A stretch of 5,035 nucleotides of DNA from Pseudomonadota bacterium (GTDB lineage: Bacteria; Pseudomonadota; Alphaproteobacteria; Sphingomonadales; Sphingomonadaceae), in the NCBI GenBank assembly GCA_023390415.1, contig JAEWCW010000130.1, positions 1 through 5,035 of the forward strand, written 5' to 3'. Of the stretch, positions 1 through 5,035 are shown piece after piece (the first letter of the stretch is position 1; each line of letters starts with the position of its first letter). The notes under the pieces are model-generated. The model was not told the origin of the DNA and made no database searches. It saw only the letters and a program-made list of their open reading frames with translations. Both the position numbers and the translations under genes were made by a program.

Positions 1-1934
1 GTCCGGAGCCGGCCCGTCCCGGCCGCGGCGCGCCGCGCGGCGACGATCGCCGCCATTCGGGCAAGCTCACGGTCACCCGCGCCCTTTCCGGCGACGACGA
101 CCGCGCCCGCTCGCTGGCTGCGCTCCGCCGCGCGCGCGAGAAGGAGAAGCGCCACCACATGCAGTCCGGCCCTGCCGCCAAGCAGGTCCGCGACGTCGTC
201 GTTCCCGAGGCGATCACTGTCCAGGAGCTCGCCAACCGCATGGCCGAGCGCGCCGCCGATCTGGTGAAGGCCCTGTTCAAGATGGGTACGCCGGTCACCG
301 TCACCGAGACGATCGACCAGGATACGGCGGAGCTGCTCGTCACCGAGTTCGGCCACAACATCAAGCGCGTCAGCGAATCCGACGTCGACATCCAGGTCGA
401 GCATGACGTCGACCCCGACGAGACGCTGCAGCCGCGGCCGCCGGTGGTCACGATCATGGGCCATGTCGACCACGGCAAGACGTCGCTGCTCGACGCGATC
501 CGCGGCGCCAACGTCGTCTCCGGCGAGGCTGGCGGCATCACCCAGCATATCGGCGCCTATCAGGTCGCTCTCCCCGACAAGTCGAAGATCACCTTCCTCG
601 ACACGCCGGGCCACGAGGCCTTCACCGAGATGCGCCAGCGCGGCGCCAACGTCACCGATATCGTCATCCTGGTGGTTGCAGCCGATGACGGCCTAAAGCC
701 GCAGACGATCGAGGCGATCAACCACACCAAGGCCGCCGGCGTGCCGATGATCGTGGCGATCAACAAGATCGACAAGCACGAGGCCAATCCGCAGAAGGTC
801 CGCGAGGAGCTTCTCCAGCACGAGATCGTCGTCGAGCAGATGGGCGGCGACGTCCAGGACGTCGAAGTCTCGGCGCTCAAGAAGACCAACCTCGACGGCC
901 TCCTGGAGGCGATCGCGCTCCAGGCCGAGATCCTCGAGCTCAAGGCCAATCCCGATCGCGCCGCCGAAGGCGCCGTGGTCGAGGCCAAGCTCGACAAGGG
1001 CCGCGGCCCGCTCGCCACCGTGCTCGTCCAGCGCGGCACGCTGCGCGTCGGCGACATCTTCGTGGTCGGCGCGATCAGCGGCAAGGTCCGCGCGATGATC
1101 GACGACAAGGGCAAGCAGGTGAAGGAAGCCGGCCCATCGGTTCCGGTCGAGGTGCTCGGTCTCTCCGGCGTTCCGTCCGCGGGCGACACGTTGACCGTGG
1201 TCGAGAACGAGGCGCGCGCCCGCGAGGTCGCCGCCTATCGCCAGGGCCTGCTCGACCGCAAGCGGACCACCTCCGCGCCGGTCAGCCTCGAGAACATGTT
1301 CGCGAGCCGCGCCTCGACCACGATCGAGTTCCCGCTGGTGATCAAGGGCGACGTCCAGGGCTCGGTCGAGGCGATCGTCAGCGCCCTCAACCGGATCTCG
1401 ACCGACGAGATCAAGGTCCGGGTGCTCCATTCGGGCGTCGGCGCGATCACCGAGAGCGACGTGGTCCTGGCCTCGGCCTCGGGCGCGCCGATCATCGGCT
1501 TCAACGTCCGCCCGAACGCCAAGGCGCGCGAGGTCGGCGAGCGCAACAAGGTCGAGTTCCGCTATTACGACGTCATCTACCACCTCACCGACTGGGTGAA
1601 GCAGGCGATGGCGGGCGAGCTCGGGCCGGAGATCGTCGAGACCGTTCTCGGCCGCGCCGAGGTCAAGGAGGTCTTCCCGGCCGGCAAGCGCGACAAGGCC
1701 GCCGGCCTGCTCGTGCTCGAGGGCGTCATCCGCAAGGGGCTCCATGCGCGCCTCACCCGCGAGGACGTCATCGTCTCGAAGACCACCATCTCGTCGCTCC
1801 GCCGCTTCAAGGACGACGTCGCCGAGGTCCGCGCGGGCCTCGAATGCGGCGTCCTCCTCGCCGCCACGAACGCCATCAAGGCGGGCGACCACCTCGAAGT
1901 CTTTGAAGTCGAGGAGCGCGCCCGGACGCTGTGA
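1..1934 (+). CDS. infB: Translation initiation factor IF-2 (5' end outside window)
   Basis: IF-2 is the GTPase that places initiator fMet-tRNA on the 30S subunit and promotes 50S joining. The reading frame is open from the left edge (first full codon at base 3), so the ATG at 159 is internal and not the true start. Bases 3-158 encode the conserved basic stretch ending RRAREKEKR that precedes the core. About 643 codons are visible; IF-2 of this group usually runs well over 800 residues, so part of the variable N-terminal region is missing. The GTPase motifs are intact: G1 GHVDHGKT at 459-482, GGITQHIG (switch I) about 531-554, DTPGH (G3) at 600-614, NKID (G4) at 762-773 and SAL (G5) at 870-878. 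Domain II follows from about base 970, then the IF-2 domain 3 and the C-terminal fMet-tRNA-binding barrel, ending ...FEVEERARTL. No frameshift is seen. The stop overlaps the GTG of the next small ORF. Confidence 0.97.
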   Translation, partial: PEPARPGRGAPRGDDRRHSGKLTVTRALSGDDDRARSLAALRRAREKEKRHHMQSGPAAKQVRDVVVPEAITVQELANRMAERAADLVKALFKMGTPVTVTETIDQDTAELLVTEFGHNIKRVSESDVDIQVEHDVDPDETLQPRPPVVTIMGHVDHGKTSLLDAIRGANVVSGEAGGITQHIGAYQVALPDKSKITFLDTPGHEAFTEMRQRGANVTDIVILVVAADDGLKPQTIEAINHTKAAGVPMIVAINKIDKHEANPQKVREELLQHEIVVEQMGGDVQDVEVSALKKTNLDGLLEAIALQAEILELKANPDRAAEGAVVEAKLDKGRGPLATVLVQRGTLRVGDIFVVGAISGKVRAMIDDKGKQVKEAGPSVPVEVLGLSGVPSAGDTLTVVENEARAREVAAYRQGLLDRKRTTSAPVSLENMFASRASTTIEFPLVIKGDVQGSVEAIVSALNRISTDEIKVRVLHSGVGAITESDVVLASASGAPIIGFNVRPNAKAREVGERNKVEFRYYDVIYHLTDWVKQAMAGELGPEIVETVLGRAEVKEVFPAGKRDKAAGLLVLEGVIRKGLHARLTREDVIVSKTTISSLRRFKDDVAEVRAGLECGVLLAATNAIKAGDHLEVFEVEERARTL

Positions 1935-2068
1935 GCAGGGAAGAGGAGGAGCGCAAACAGGCGGAGTTCAACCGCAAGGCGGACTTCTGGCTCAGGGACG
2001 GCTGCCTTCACGGTTGCATTCCCGTCATCGCGCTCATCCTCCTTCCGACACTTCTGCTGGTGCTTTGA
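1931..2068 (+). CDS. Putative 45-residue tail-anchored membrane micro-protein
   Basis: This is a small ORF that I do not recognise by name. It starts with GTG at 1931, overlapping the infB stop as GTGA, and its TGA (2066-2068) is separated from the rbfA ATG by a single base. A GAGGAG at 1911-1916 inside infB lies 14 bases upstream, a rather long spacing, so translation may depend on coupling to infB. The product begins MSREEEERKQAEF: a charged, probably helical N-terminal half of about 24 residues. A hydrophobic segment (about residues 28-45, HGCIPVIALILLPTLLLVL) then runs to the very C-terminus, with two cysteines at 25 and 29. This is the layout of a single-pass, tail-anchored membrane protein with a cytoplasmic N-terminus. 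The snug fit between infB and rbfA supports a real gene. Against it are the short length and non-ATG start. Function unknown. Confidence 0.6.
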   Translation: MSREEEERKQAEFNRKADFWLRDGCLHGCIPVIALILLPTLLLVL

Positions 2069-2069
2069 C

Positions 2070-2471
2070 ATGGCTCGCCAGAATGAGACCCCCGAAGGCC
2101 GTTCGGTCCGCCTGCTCCGCGTCGGCGAACAGGTGCGCCACGTGCTTGCGGACATCCTCGCCCGCGGCGAGGTGCATGACGAGACTCTGGCCAGCCATCC
2201 GGTCTCGGTCACCGAGGTCCGGATGTCGCCGGACCTCAGGCACGCGACGGTGTTCGTGAAGCCCCTGCTCGGCGCCGACGAGGCCGCGGTCCTCAAGGCC
2301 CTGCGCACCAACACCGCCTTCCTCCAGCGCGAGGTCGCGCGGCGGGTGAACACCAAATATGCCGCCCGCCTGAAGTTCCTCGCTGACGAGAGCTTCGACG
2401 AAGGGAGCCACATCGACCGCCTCCTCCGCGACCCCAAGGTCGCCCAGGATCTGGGCGAGAACGAGGAGTAG
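2070..2471 (+). CDS. rbfA: 30S ribosome-binding factor A
   Basis: RbfA is a small KH-like protein that binds the 30S subunit near the 16S rRNA 5' helix and helps late maturation, especially in the cold. The 133-residue product has the expected length. It shows the family pattern: an N-terminal helix with RVGEQVRHVLADIL (residues about 17-30), the strand-turn-strand SVTEVRMSPDLRHATVFV (about 46-63), then helix and strand ending in KFLADESFDEGSHIDRLL. The acidic tail ends GENEE. There is no convincing Shine-Dalgarno before the ATG; the upstream micro-ORF stops one base earlier, so initiation is probably by translational coupling. The position just downstream of infB is the classical one. In many bacteria truB comes next, but here a hypothetical gene follows after 31 bases. 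Confidence 0.96.
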   Translation: MARQNETPEGRSVRLLRVGEQVRHVLADILARGEVHDETLASHPVSVTEVRMSPDLRHATVFVKPLLGADEAAVLKALRTNTAFLQREVARRVNTKYAARLKFLADESFDEGSHIDRLLRDPKVAQDLGENEE

Positions 2472-2502
2472 CGGCGCACGGTCGCGCGTGTCATGCTGAG
2501 CC

Positions 2503-3228
2503 ATGGCCGCGTTGTTGCTCGCTCTTGCACTGATCCAGCCTTCGCCGGAGGATGACGAGGTCCGGCTTCCGCCGGTCTCCGTCCCCGCCCTTCCTGCATC
2601 GGCCTCGACCGTCGAGGCATTCGTCCCACAGGGCTGGCGGATCGAGACGCGCGCCGAAGGCGATCTCGACCGTGACGGGCGGACGGATCTCGCGCTGGTC
2701 CTGCGGACGGCCCGTCCGATCGAGACGACGACGCCATACGGGATGAGCGCCGGCCAGGTATTCGACAGCAGCCCGCGAATCCTCGCCGCCCTGCTGGCGA
2801 GGCAAGGCGGCTATCGGCTCGCGCTCCAGAACCACCGCCTGATTCCGCGCCCCGATTCTTCTACCCAGGCCGAATGGATGTTCGAGGAGGGGTCGCTCTC
2901 GATCGAGCGCGGCGCAATCGTCGTCGCGCTCAGCCATTTCGGATCGAGCGTCGGGACGAGCATCTTCCGGCTGCGCTGGCAGGACGACGCCTTCCGCCTG
3001 ATCGGCTACGATTTCAGCGACGTCCACCGCTACAGCCACTGCACGAACACCGTCAGCATCAACTATCTGACCCGGCGGATGCGCATCACCCATGCCGATG
3101 ACGGCGAGTCTCCCGAACGGGAGAGCTGGCGCCGCCTTCCGCAGCGCTCGTTGCTGGGGGCCGACGAGATCGGCGAAGGCACCCGGTTCCATCCCGAGGG
3201 CGCGGTGAGCGGAATCAGCTGCGCATGA
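2503..3228 (+). CDS. Uncharacterised exported protein with DxDxDGxxD loop
   Basis: This 241-residue protein is of unknown function. The start is fixed by an in-frame TGA six bases upstream (2497-2499). The N-terminus is hydrophobic (MAALLLALALIQ) and then turns acidic and proline-rich, which fits a short, atypical signal peptide, although it lacks the usual basic n-region. Residues 53-65 read GDLDRDGRTDLAL, a calcium-loop pattern (D54, D56, D58, G59, D62) as in FG-GAP/VCBS-like or dockerin-type loops, but it is present only once. A long beta-rich stretch follows (about 100-195: GGYRLALQNH, SLSIERGAIVVALSH, SIFRLRWQDDAFRLIGYDF). This resembles proteins that pair the DLDRDGxxD motif with a single globular domain. 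Cysteines at 180 and 240 could form a disulfide if exported. The stop overlaps the next ATG as ATGA, suggesting co-translation with the acetyltransferase. Being a gene is near certain; export and metal binding are inferences. Confidence 0.85.
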   Translation: MAALLLALALIQPSPEDDEVRLPPVSVPALPASASTVEAFVPQGWRIETRAEGDLDRDGRTDLALVLRTARPIETTTPYGMSAGQVFDSSPRILAALLARQGGYRLALQNHRLIPRPDSSTQAEWMFEEGSLSIERGAIVVALSHFGSSVGTSIFRLRWQDDAFRLIGYDFSDVHRYSHCTNTVSINYLTRRMRITHADDGESPERESWRRLPQRSLLGADEIGEGTRFHPEGAVSGISCA

Positions 3229-3767
3229 GCGACGCGCTCGGACGGGGCATGGCGGAGGGTGGCCTACGGCTCGAACCGCTCGCCGAGACGCATCGCGCCG
3301 CGCTCAAGGCCGCGTGCGCCGAGGATGGCGAGATCTGGCGCATCTACGCGACCTCCTGGGACCCGGACCATTTCGACGCCAATTTCGAGACGACACTCGC
3401 GCGTCCCAATTGGCGCTGCTTTGCGGTCATGGAGTCCGGCCGGCTGGTCGGCATGAGCTGCTATATCGGAATCGAGCCCGAGCGGGGGGTGCTGGAGATC
3501 GGCAACACTTACTACATACCGGAGATGCGCGGCACGGGCCTCAACGAGCGGGTGAAAGGGCTGATGCTCGAGCGAGCCTTCGGCAGCGGCTTTCGGCGCG
3601 CCGAGTTTAGGGTGGATTCGCGCAATTCCCGAAGCCAGGCGGCGATGGCCAAGATCGGCGGCGTCCGGGAGGGCGTGATCCGTCAGGAACGGATCACCTG
3701 GACCGGGCATGTGCGGGATACCGTCCTCTTCTCCATCCTCGCCGACGAATGGCGCGCGCGGGCATGA
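3225..3767 (+). CDS. GNAT-family N-acetyltransferase (RimJ/RimL type)
   Basis: This predicted cytoplasmic enzyme moves an acetyl group from acetyl-CoA to an amino group; the substrate cannot be read from the sequence. The 180-residue length is typical of a single GNAT domain. Visible motifs in order are: N-terminal strand GLRLEPLAETH (13-23); the strand around CFAVMESGRLVGMSCY (65-80); the central strand LEIGNTYY followed by the CoA pyrophosphate loop PEMRGTGLNERVKGLML (99-115); and FRVDSRNSRSQAAMAKIG (128-145) then REGVIRQ, the RimJ/RimL signature with N134 and S135. The ATG at 3225 overlaps the upstream stop (ATGA), and the Shine-Dalgarno is weak. Met9 at 3249 is a possible alternative start, since the domain only begins near residue 13. 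The downstream protease gene overlaps its end. The family includes ribosomal-protein, tRNA and antibiotic acetylases, but this sequence shows no specific hint of any of them. Confidence 0.9.
   Translation: MSDALGRGMAEGGLRLEPLAETHRAALKAACAEDGEIWRIYATSWDPDHFDANFETTLARPNWRCFAVMESGRLVGMSCYIGIEPERGVLEIGNTYYIPEMRGTGLNERVKGLMLERAFGSGFRRAEFRVDSRNSRSQAAMAKIGGVREGVIRQERITWTGHVRDTVLFSILADEWRARA
3675..3697 (+). repeat. Perfect 9-base inverted repeat inside the acetyltransferase gene
   Basis: GTGATCCGT (3675-3683) and its exact complement ACGGATCAC (3689-3697) flank a five-base loop, CAGGA. It lies about 70 bases before the end of the acetyltransferase gene and within the codons for VIRQERIT. No T-run follows, so it is not a standard intrinsic terminator. 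It may be chance in coding DNA or a stem in the mRNA just ahead of the protease start. Confidence 0.6.
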
Positions 3768-4444
3768 CCCCGGACAGCTTCCCGTTCCAGATCGCCACCT
3801 GGCTGATCCCGCTCGTCTTCGCGATCGTGCTCCACGAAATCTCGCACGGCTGGGTCGCCAATGCGTTCGGCGATCCGACCGCGCGCAAGCTCGGCCGGCT
3901 GAGCCCGAACCCGATCCGCCATATCGATCCGTTCGGGACTCTGGTCCTGCCGATGGTGCTCGCGGTCAGCGGCGCGCCTGTCTTCGGCTGGGCGAAGCCG
4001 GTTCCGGTGGTGGCGCGGCGGCTGCGCAACCCGCGCCTCCACATGATGATCGTCGCGCTTGCAGGACCGGGCATGAACCTGCTGCTCGCGCTCCTCGCCG
4101 CCTTCGGCCTCGCCGCAGCACTGGCGGTCGTCGAGACGCCGACACTCGGCAATTTGTTCCTGATCGCGAATCTGCAGAATTTCCTGCTGATCAACGTCTT
4201 CCTGGCCCTGTTCAACCTGCTGCCGATCCCGCCCTTCGACGGCGGCCATGTCGTCGAGGGGCTGCTGCCGCGGCCGCTCGCGGCGCGCTATGCGAAGATC
4301 GGCCGCTTCGGCTTTCCGGTGCTGATCATCCTGCTGGTGGTGCTTCCGCTCCTCTCGCCGTCGCTGAACATCGTCCAGCGCCTGGTCGTGCCGCCCGTGC
4401 TCGCCGTCGTCGAGCTGCTGGCGAGGATCGCCGGCATCGGCTGA
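3764..4444 (+). CDS. Site-2 protease family (M50) intramembrane metalloprotease
   Basis: This is a short, PDZ-less member of the M50 zinc protease family that cleaves substrates inside the membrane; its natural substrate is unknown. The zinc/catalytic HEISH sits in the first membrane helix (residues 24-28 from this start; His24, Glu25, His28). The third ligand is Asp159 in NLLPIPPFDGGH (151-162). Other family marks are LSPNPIRHIDPFGT (46-59), GWAKPVPV (75-82) and GPGMN (101-105). Hydrophobic segments suggest four to six membrane helices, including FPVLIILLVVLPLL near residues 184-197. At 226 residues it matches the compact S2P-like proteins, not RseP. I prefer the ATG at 3764 because it overlaps the acetyltransferase stop as ATGA, the same arrangement as the junction upstream. 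An in-frame ATG at 3749 would add five residues and cannot be excluded. All catalytic residues are intact. Confidence 0.94.
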   Translation: MTPDSFPFQIATWLIPLVFAIVLHEISHGWVANAFGDPTARKLGRLSPNPIRHIDPFGTLVLPMVLAVSGAPVFGWAKPVPVVARRLRNPRLHMMIVALAGPGMNLLLALLAAFGLAAALAVVETPTLGNLFLIANLQNFLLINVFLALFNLLPIPPFDGGHVVEGLLPRPLAARYAKIGRFGFPVLIILLVVLPLLSPSLNIVQRLVVPPVLAVVELLARIAGIG

Positions 4445-4511
4445 CCGTTCATCTGGCAGACAGGATTGGCGGCCGATCATTCCGGGGCGACAAGGAAAGG
4501 GAGTTGCGTCC
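4445..4511 (+). other. Spacer between protease gene and secreted-protein gene
   Basis: This is 67 bases without a credible ORF. Only a weak inverted pair (ATCGGC at 4436-4441 and GCCGAT at 4472-4477, 30-base loop) is present, with no T-run, so I do not call a terminator. No clear -35/-10 pair is visible. It is nevertheless the longest spacer in the window and the likeliest place for a promoter serving the downstream small gene. Its 3' end carries a strong ribosome-binding site. Confidence 0.4.
4492..4503 (+). promoter_or_regulatory. Strong Shine-Dalgarno for the small secreted protein
   Basis: The purine tract AAGGAAAGGGAG ends 8 bases before the ATG at 4512. It is the best ribosome-binding site in the window, while the genes upstream rely on overlaps. 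This suggests the gene at 4512 is translated independently and supports ATG 4512 as its start. Confidence 0.75.
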
Positions 4512-4892
4512 ATGAAGAGCCTGAAGATCGCCAGTGCCGCCGCTTTGCTCGTCACCGCCTTCCCGGCTGCAGCCGCCAATGCGCCCACCCAGCCGGAGAT
4601 CGGATCCGAGGCGAGCCTGCCCTGGCTCCACCGCCGGCCGCTGCGCGATTTCGAAATGGATCCCAAGAGCGACGAGGGCCTTTACGTCCAGGACGTCGCC
4701 CGCAACTGGTATTATGCGCGGCTGATCGGCCCGTGCCCGAGCCTTCGCGCCGCTTACGCGATCGGCGTCGACACCAACCGCACCAACCGGCTGGACCGCC
4801 ATGCGGAGATCGTCGTGCGCGACGACCGCTGCGGGATTGCCAGCTTCACCCACAGCACGCCGCCCCCCGGGCGCGAGACCGCCAGCCGCTGA
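4512..4892 (+). CDS. Small secreted two-cysteine protein, DUF6491-like
   Basis: This 126-residue protein has a clear Sec signal peptide: MKSLK, a hydrophobic core (IASAAALLVTAFPA) and small residues AAAAN, with cleavage predicted after about residue 22. The mature part carries LRDFEMD (44-50), LYVQDVARNWYYARLIGPCPSLRAAYAIGV (57-86), a DR at 95-96, and DDRCGIASF (104-112). The NWY...L.GPCP.L followed by DR and a second cysteine in a C-I-x-S-type strand resembles the small DUF6491 family found in sphingomonads and relatives. I make that assignment from pattern memory, so it is tentative. C75 and C107 could form a disulfide in the periplasm. A strong Shine-Dalgarno at 4492-4503 supports the start. 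The C-terminal tail TPPPGRETASR looks disordered. No biochemical role is known to me. Confidence 0.85.
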   Translation: MKSLKIASAAALLVTAFPAAAANAPTQPEIGSEASLPWLHRRPLRDFEMDPKSDEGLYVQDVARNWYYARLIGPCPSLRAAYAIGVDTNRTNRLDRHAEIVVRDDRCGIASFTHSTPPPGRETASR

Positions 4893-4895
4893 GCG

Positions 4896-4933
4896 CGCCT
4901 TCCCAAGCCGCATCGCGGCGCTAAGAAGGGGCG
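4896..4933 (+). promoter_or_regulatory. Possible hairpin masking the tdk ribosome-binding site
   Basis: The short spacer before tdk can fold into a two-part hairpin. The inner stem is GCCGC (4907-4911) with GCGGC (4915-4919) around an ATC loop. The outer stem is CGCCTTC (4896-4902) with GAAGG..CG (4925-4933, two unpaired G at 4930-4931), with a CCAA/GCTAA internal loop between them. The 3' arm contains the purine-rich AGAAGGGG just before the tdk ATG, so folding would hide the ribosome-binding site. There is no T-run, so it is not a standard terminator. The pairing is visible; the regulatory role is inference. Confidence 0.35.
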
Positions 4934-5035
4934 ATGGCCAAGCTCTATTTCTACTACGCCTCGATGAATGCCGGTAAGTCGACCGTGCTTCTGCAGGCCG
5001 ACTTCAACTATCGCGAGCGCGGCATGCAGACGATG
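4934..5035 (+). CDS. tdk: Thymidine kinase (3' end outside window)
   Basis: Thymidine kinase phosphorylates thymidine (and deoxyuridine) with ATP in the pyrimidine salvage pathway in the cytoplasm. Only the first 34 codons are present, running off the right edge. The N-terminus MAKLYFYYASMNAGKST is nearly identical in layout to the Escherichia coli type II enzyme. It has the first beta strand (LYFYY) followed at once by the phosphate-binding P-loop (SMNAGKST, about residues 10-17), then LLQADFNYRERGMQT. The family's lasso/zinc cysteines lie beyond the window. The start is set by the P-loop distance and by the AGAAGGGG tract immediately upstream, which sits rather close (2-4 bases) to the ATG. 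Confidence 0.93.
   Translation, partial: MAKLYFYYASMNAGKSTVLLQADFNYRERGMQTM

Noticed and set aside
37..53. Inverted repeat GCGGCGA-CGA-TCGCCGC near the left edge
   Set aside because: It lies in the Arg/Ala/Gly-rich flexible part of IF-2, where GC-rich codons readily create such dyads; there is no other sign of a regulatory role.
159..161. ATG at 159 as the infB start
   Set aside because: The frame is open to the left edge and the upstream 52 codons encode conserved IF-2 sequence (GKLTV...RRAREKEKR), so this Met is internal. An internal-start shorter IF-2 form cannot be judged from sequence.
693..1892. A 399-codon open frame on the minus strand opposite infB
   Set aside because: Its composition is the low-complexity Asp/Arg/Ala/Leu pattern of an antisense reading of a GC-rich gene, it shows no domain, and infB on the + strand is certain.
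1937..1951. Strong Shine-Dalgarno-like tract AGGGAAGAGGAGGAG
   Set aside because: No ATG, GTG or TTG follows at a usable distance; it is simply the Arg-Glu-Glu-Glu-Glu codons of the micro-ORF.
1577..2737. A 386-codon minus-strand open frame spanning the infB end, rbfA and the hypothetical gene
   Set aside because: It is a Ser/Arg-rich shadow that crosses three supported genes; no motif or start context supports it.
2491..3192. A 233-codon minus-strand frame opposite the exported-protein gene
   Set aside because: Both strands are open here, but the + strand gene has coupled ends (ATGA to GNAT), a hydrophobic start and a recognisable motif; the minus frame has none of these.
4436..4477. Weak inverted pair after the protease gene as a terminator
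   Set aside because: It has only six base pairs with a 30-base loop and no T-run.
3683..4666. A 327-codon minus-strand open frame opposite the protease gene
   Set aside because: The translation is Arg/Asp/Gln-rich low-complexity, and the + strand has an intact M50 protease with all catalytic residues.

Overview
The window is about 5 kb of high-GC chromosomal DNA with tightly packed genes, all on the + strand. The organism is most likely an alphaproteobacterium, probably a sphingomonad. This is inferred from the GC-rich codon use, the alphaproteobacterial look of the IF-2 sequence, a GNAT/site-2-protease pair typical in style of that group, and an Escherichia-like thymidine kinase N-terminus. 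No rRNA, tRNA, CRISPR array, insertion sequence or phage gene is visible.

Region 1 (1-2471) is the downstream part of the conserved nusA-infB translation operon. It holds the 3' three-quarters or so of infB (IF-2, cut by the window edge), a 45-codon GTG-started membrane micro-ORF (1931-2068), and rbfA (30S maturation factor). The micro-ORF overlaps the infB stop as GTGA, and its own stop lies one base before the rbfA ATG. It therefore fills what would otherwise look like a 135-base gap.

Region 2 (2503-4444) is a run of three coupled genes placed where truB often follows rbfA. They encode an exported or periplasmic hypothetical protein with a DxDxDGxxD calcium-loop-like motif, a RimJ/RimL-type GNAT acetyltransferase, and a short PDZ-less M50 site-2 protease. 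ATGA overlaps join the first to the second and, with the preferred start, the second to the third. They are probably transcribed together with rbfA, since no terminator is evident between them.

Region 3 (4445-5035) starts with a 67-base spacer, followed by a small secreted two-cysteine protein with a strong Shine-Dalgarno (DUF6491-like). The 5' end of tdk (thymidine kinase) follows and is cut by the right edge. The 41-base spacer before tdk can fold into a hairpin that includes the tdk ribosome-binding site.

Overall this is ordinary housekeeping and small accessory gene content, and I see no clear novel multi-gene system. The points most worth a second look are the micro-ORF between infB and rbfA, the hairpin over the tdk ribosome-binding site, and the uncharacterised exported protein in the coupled cassette.
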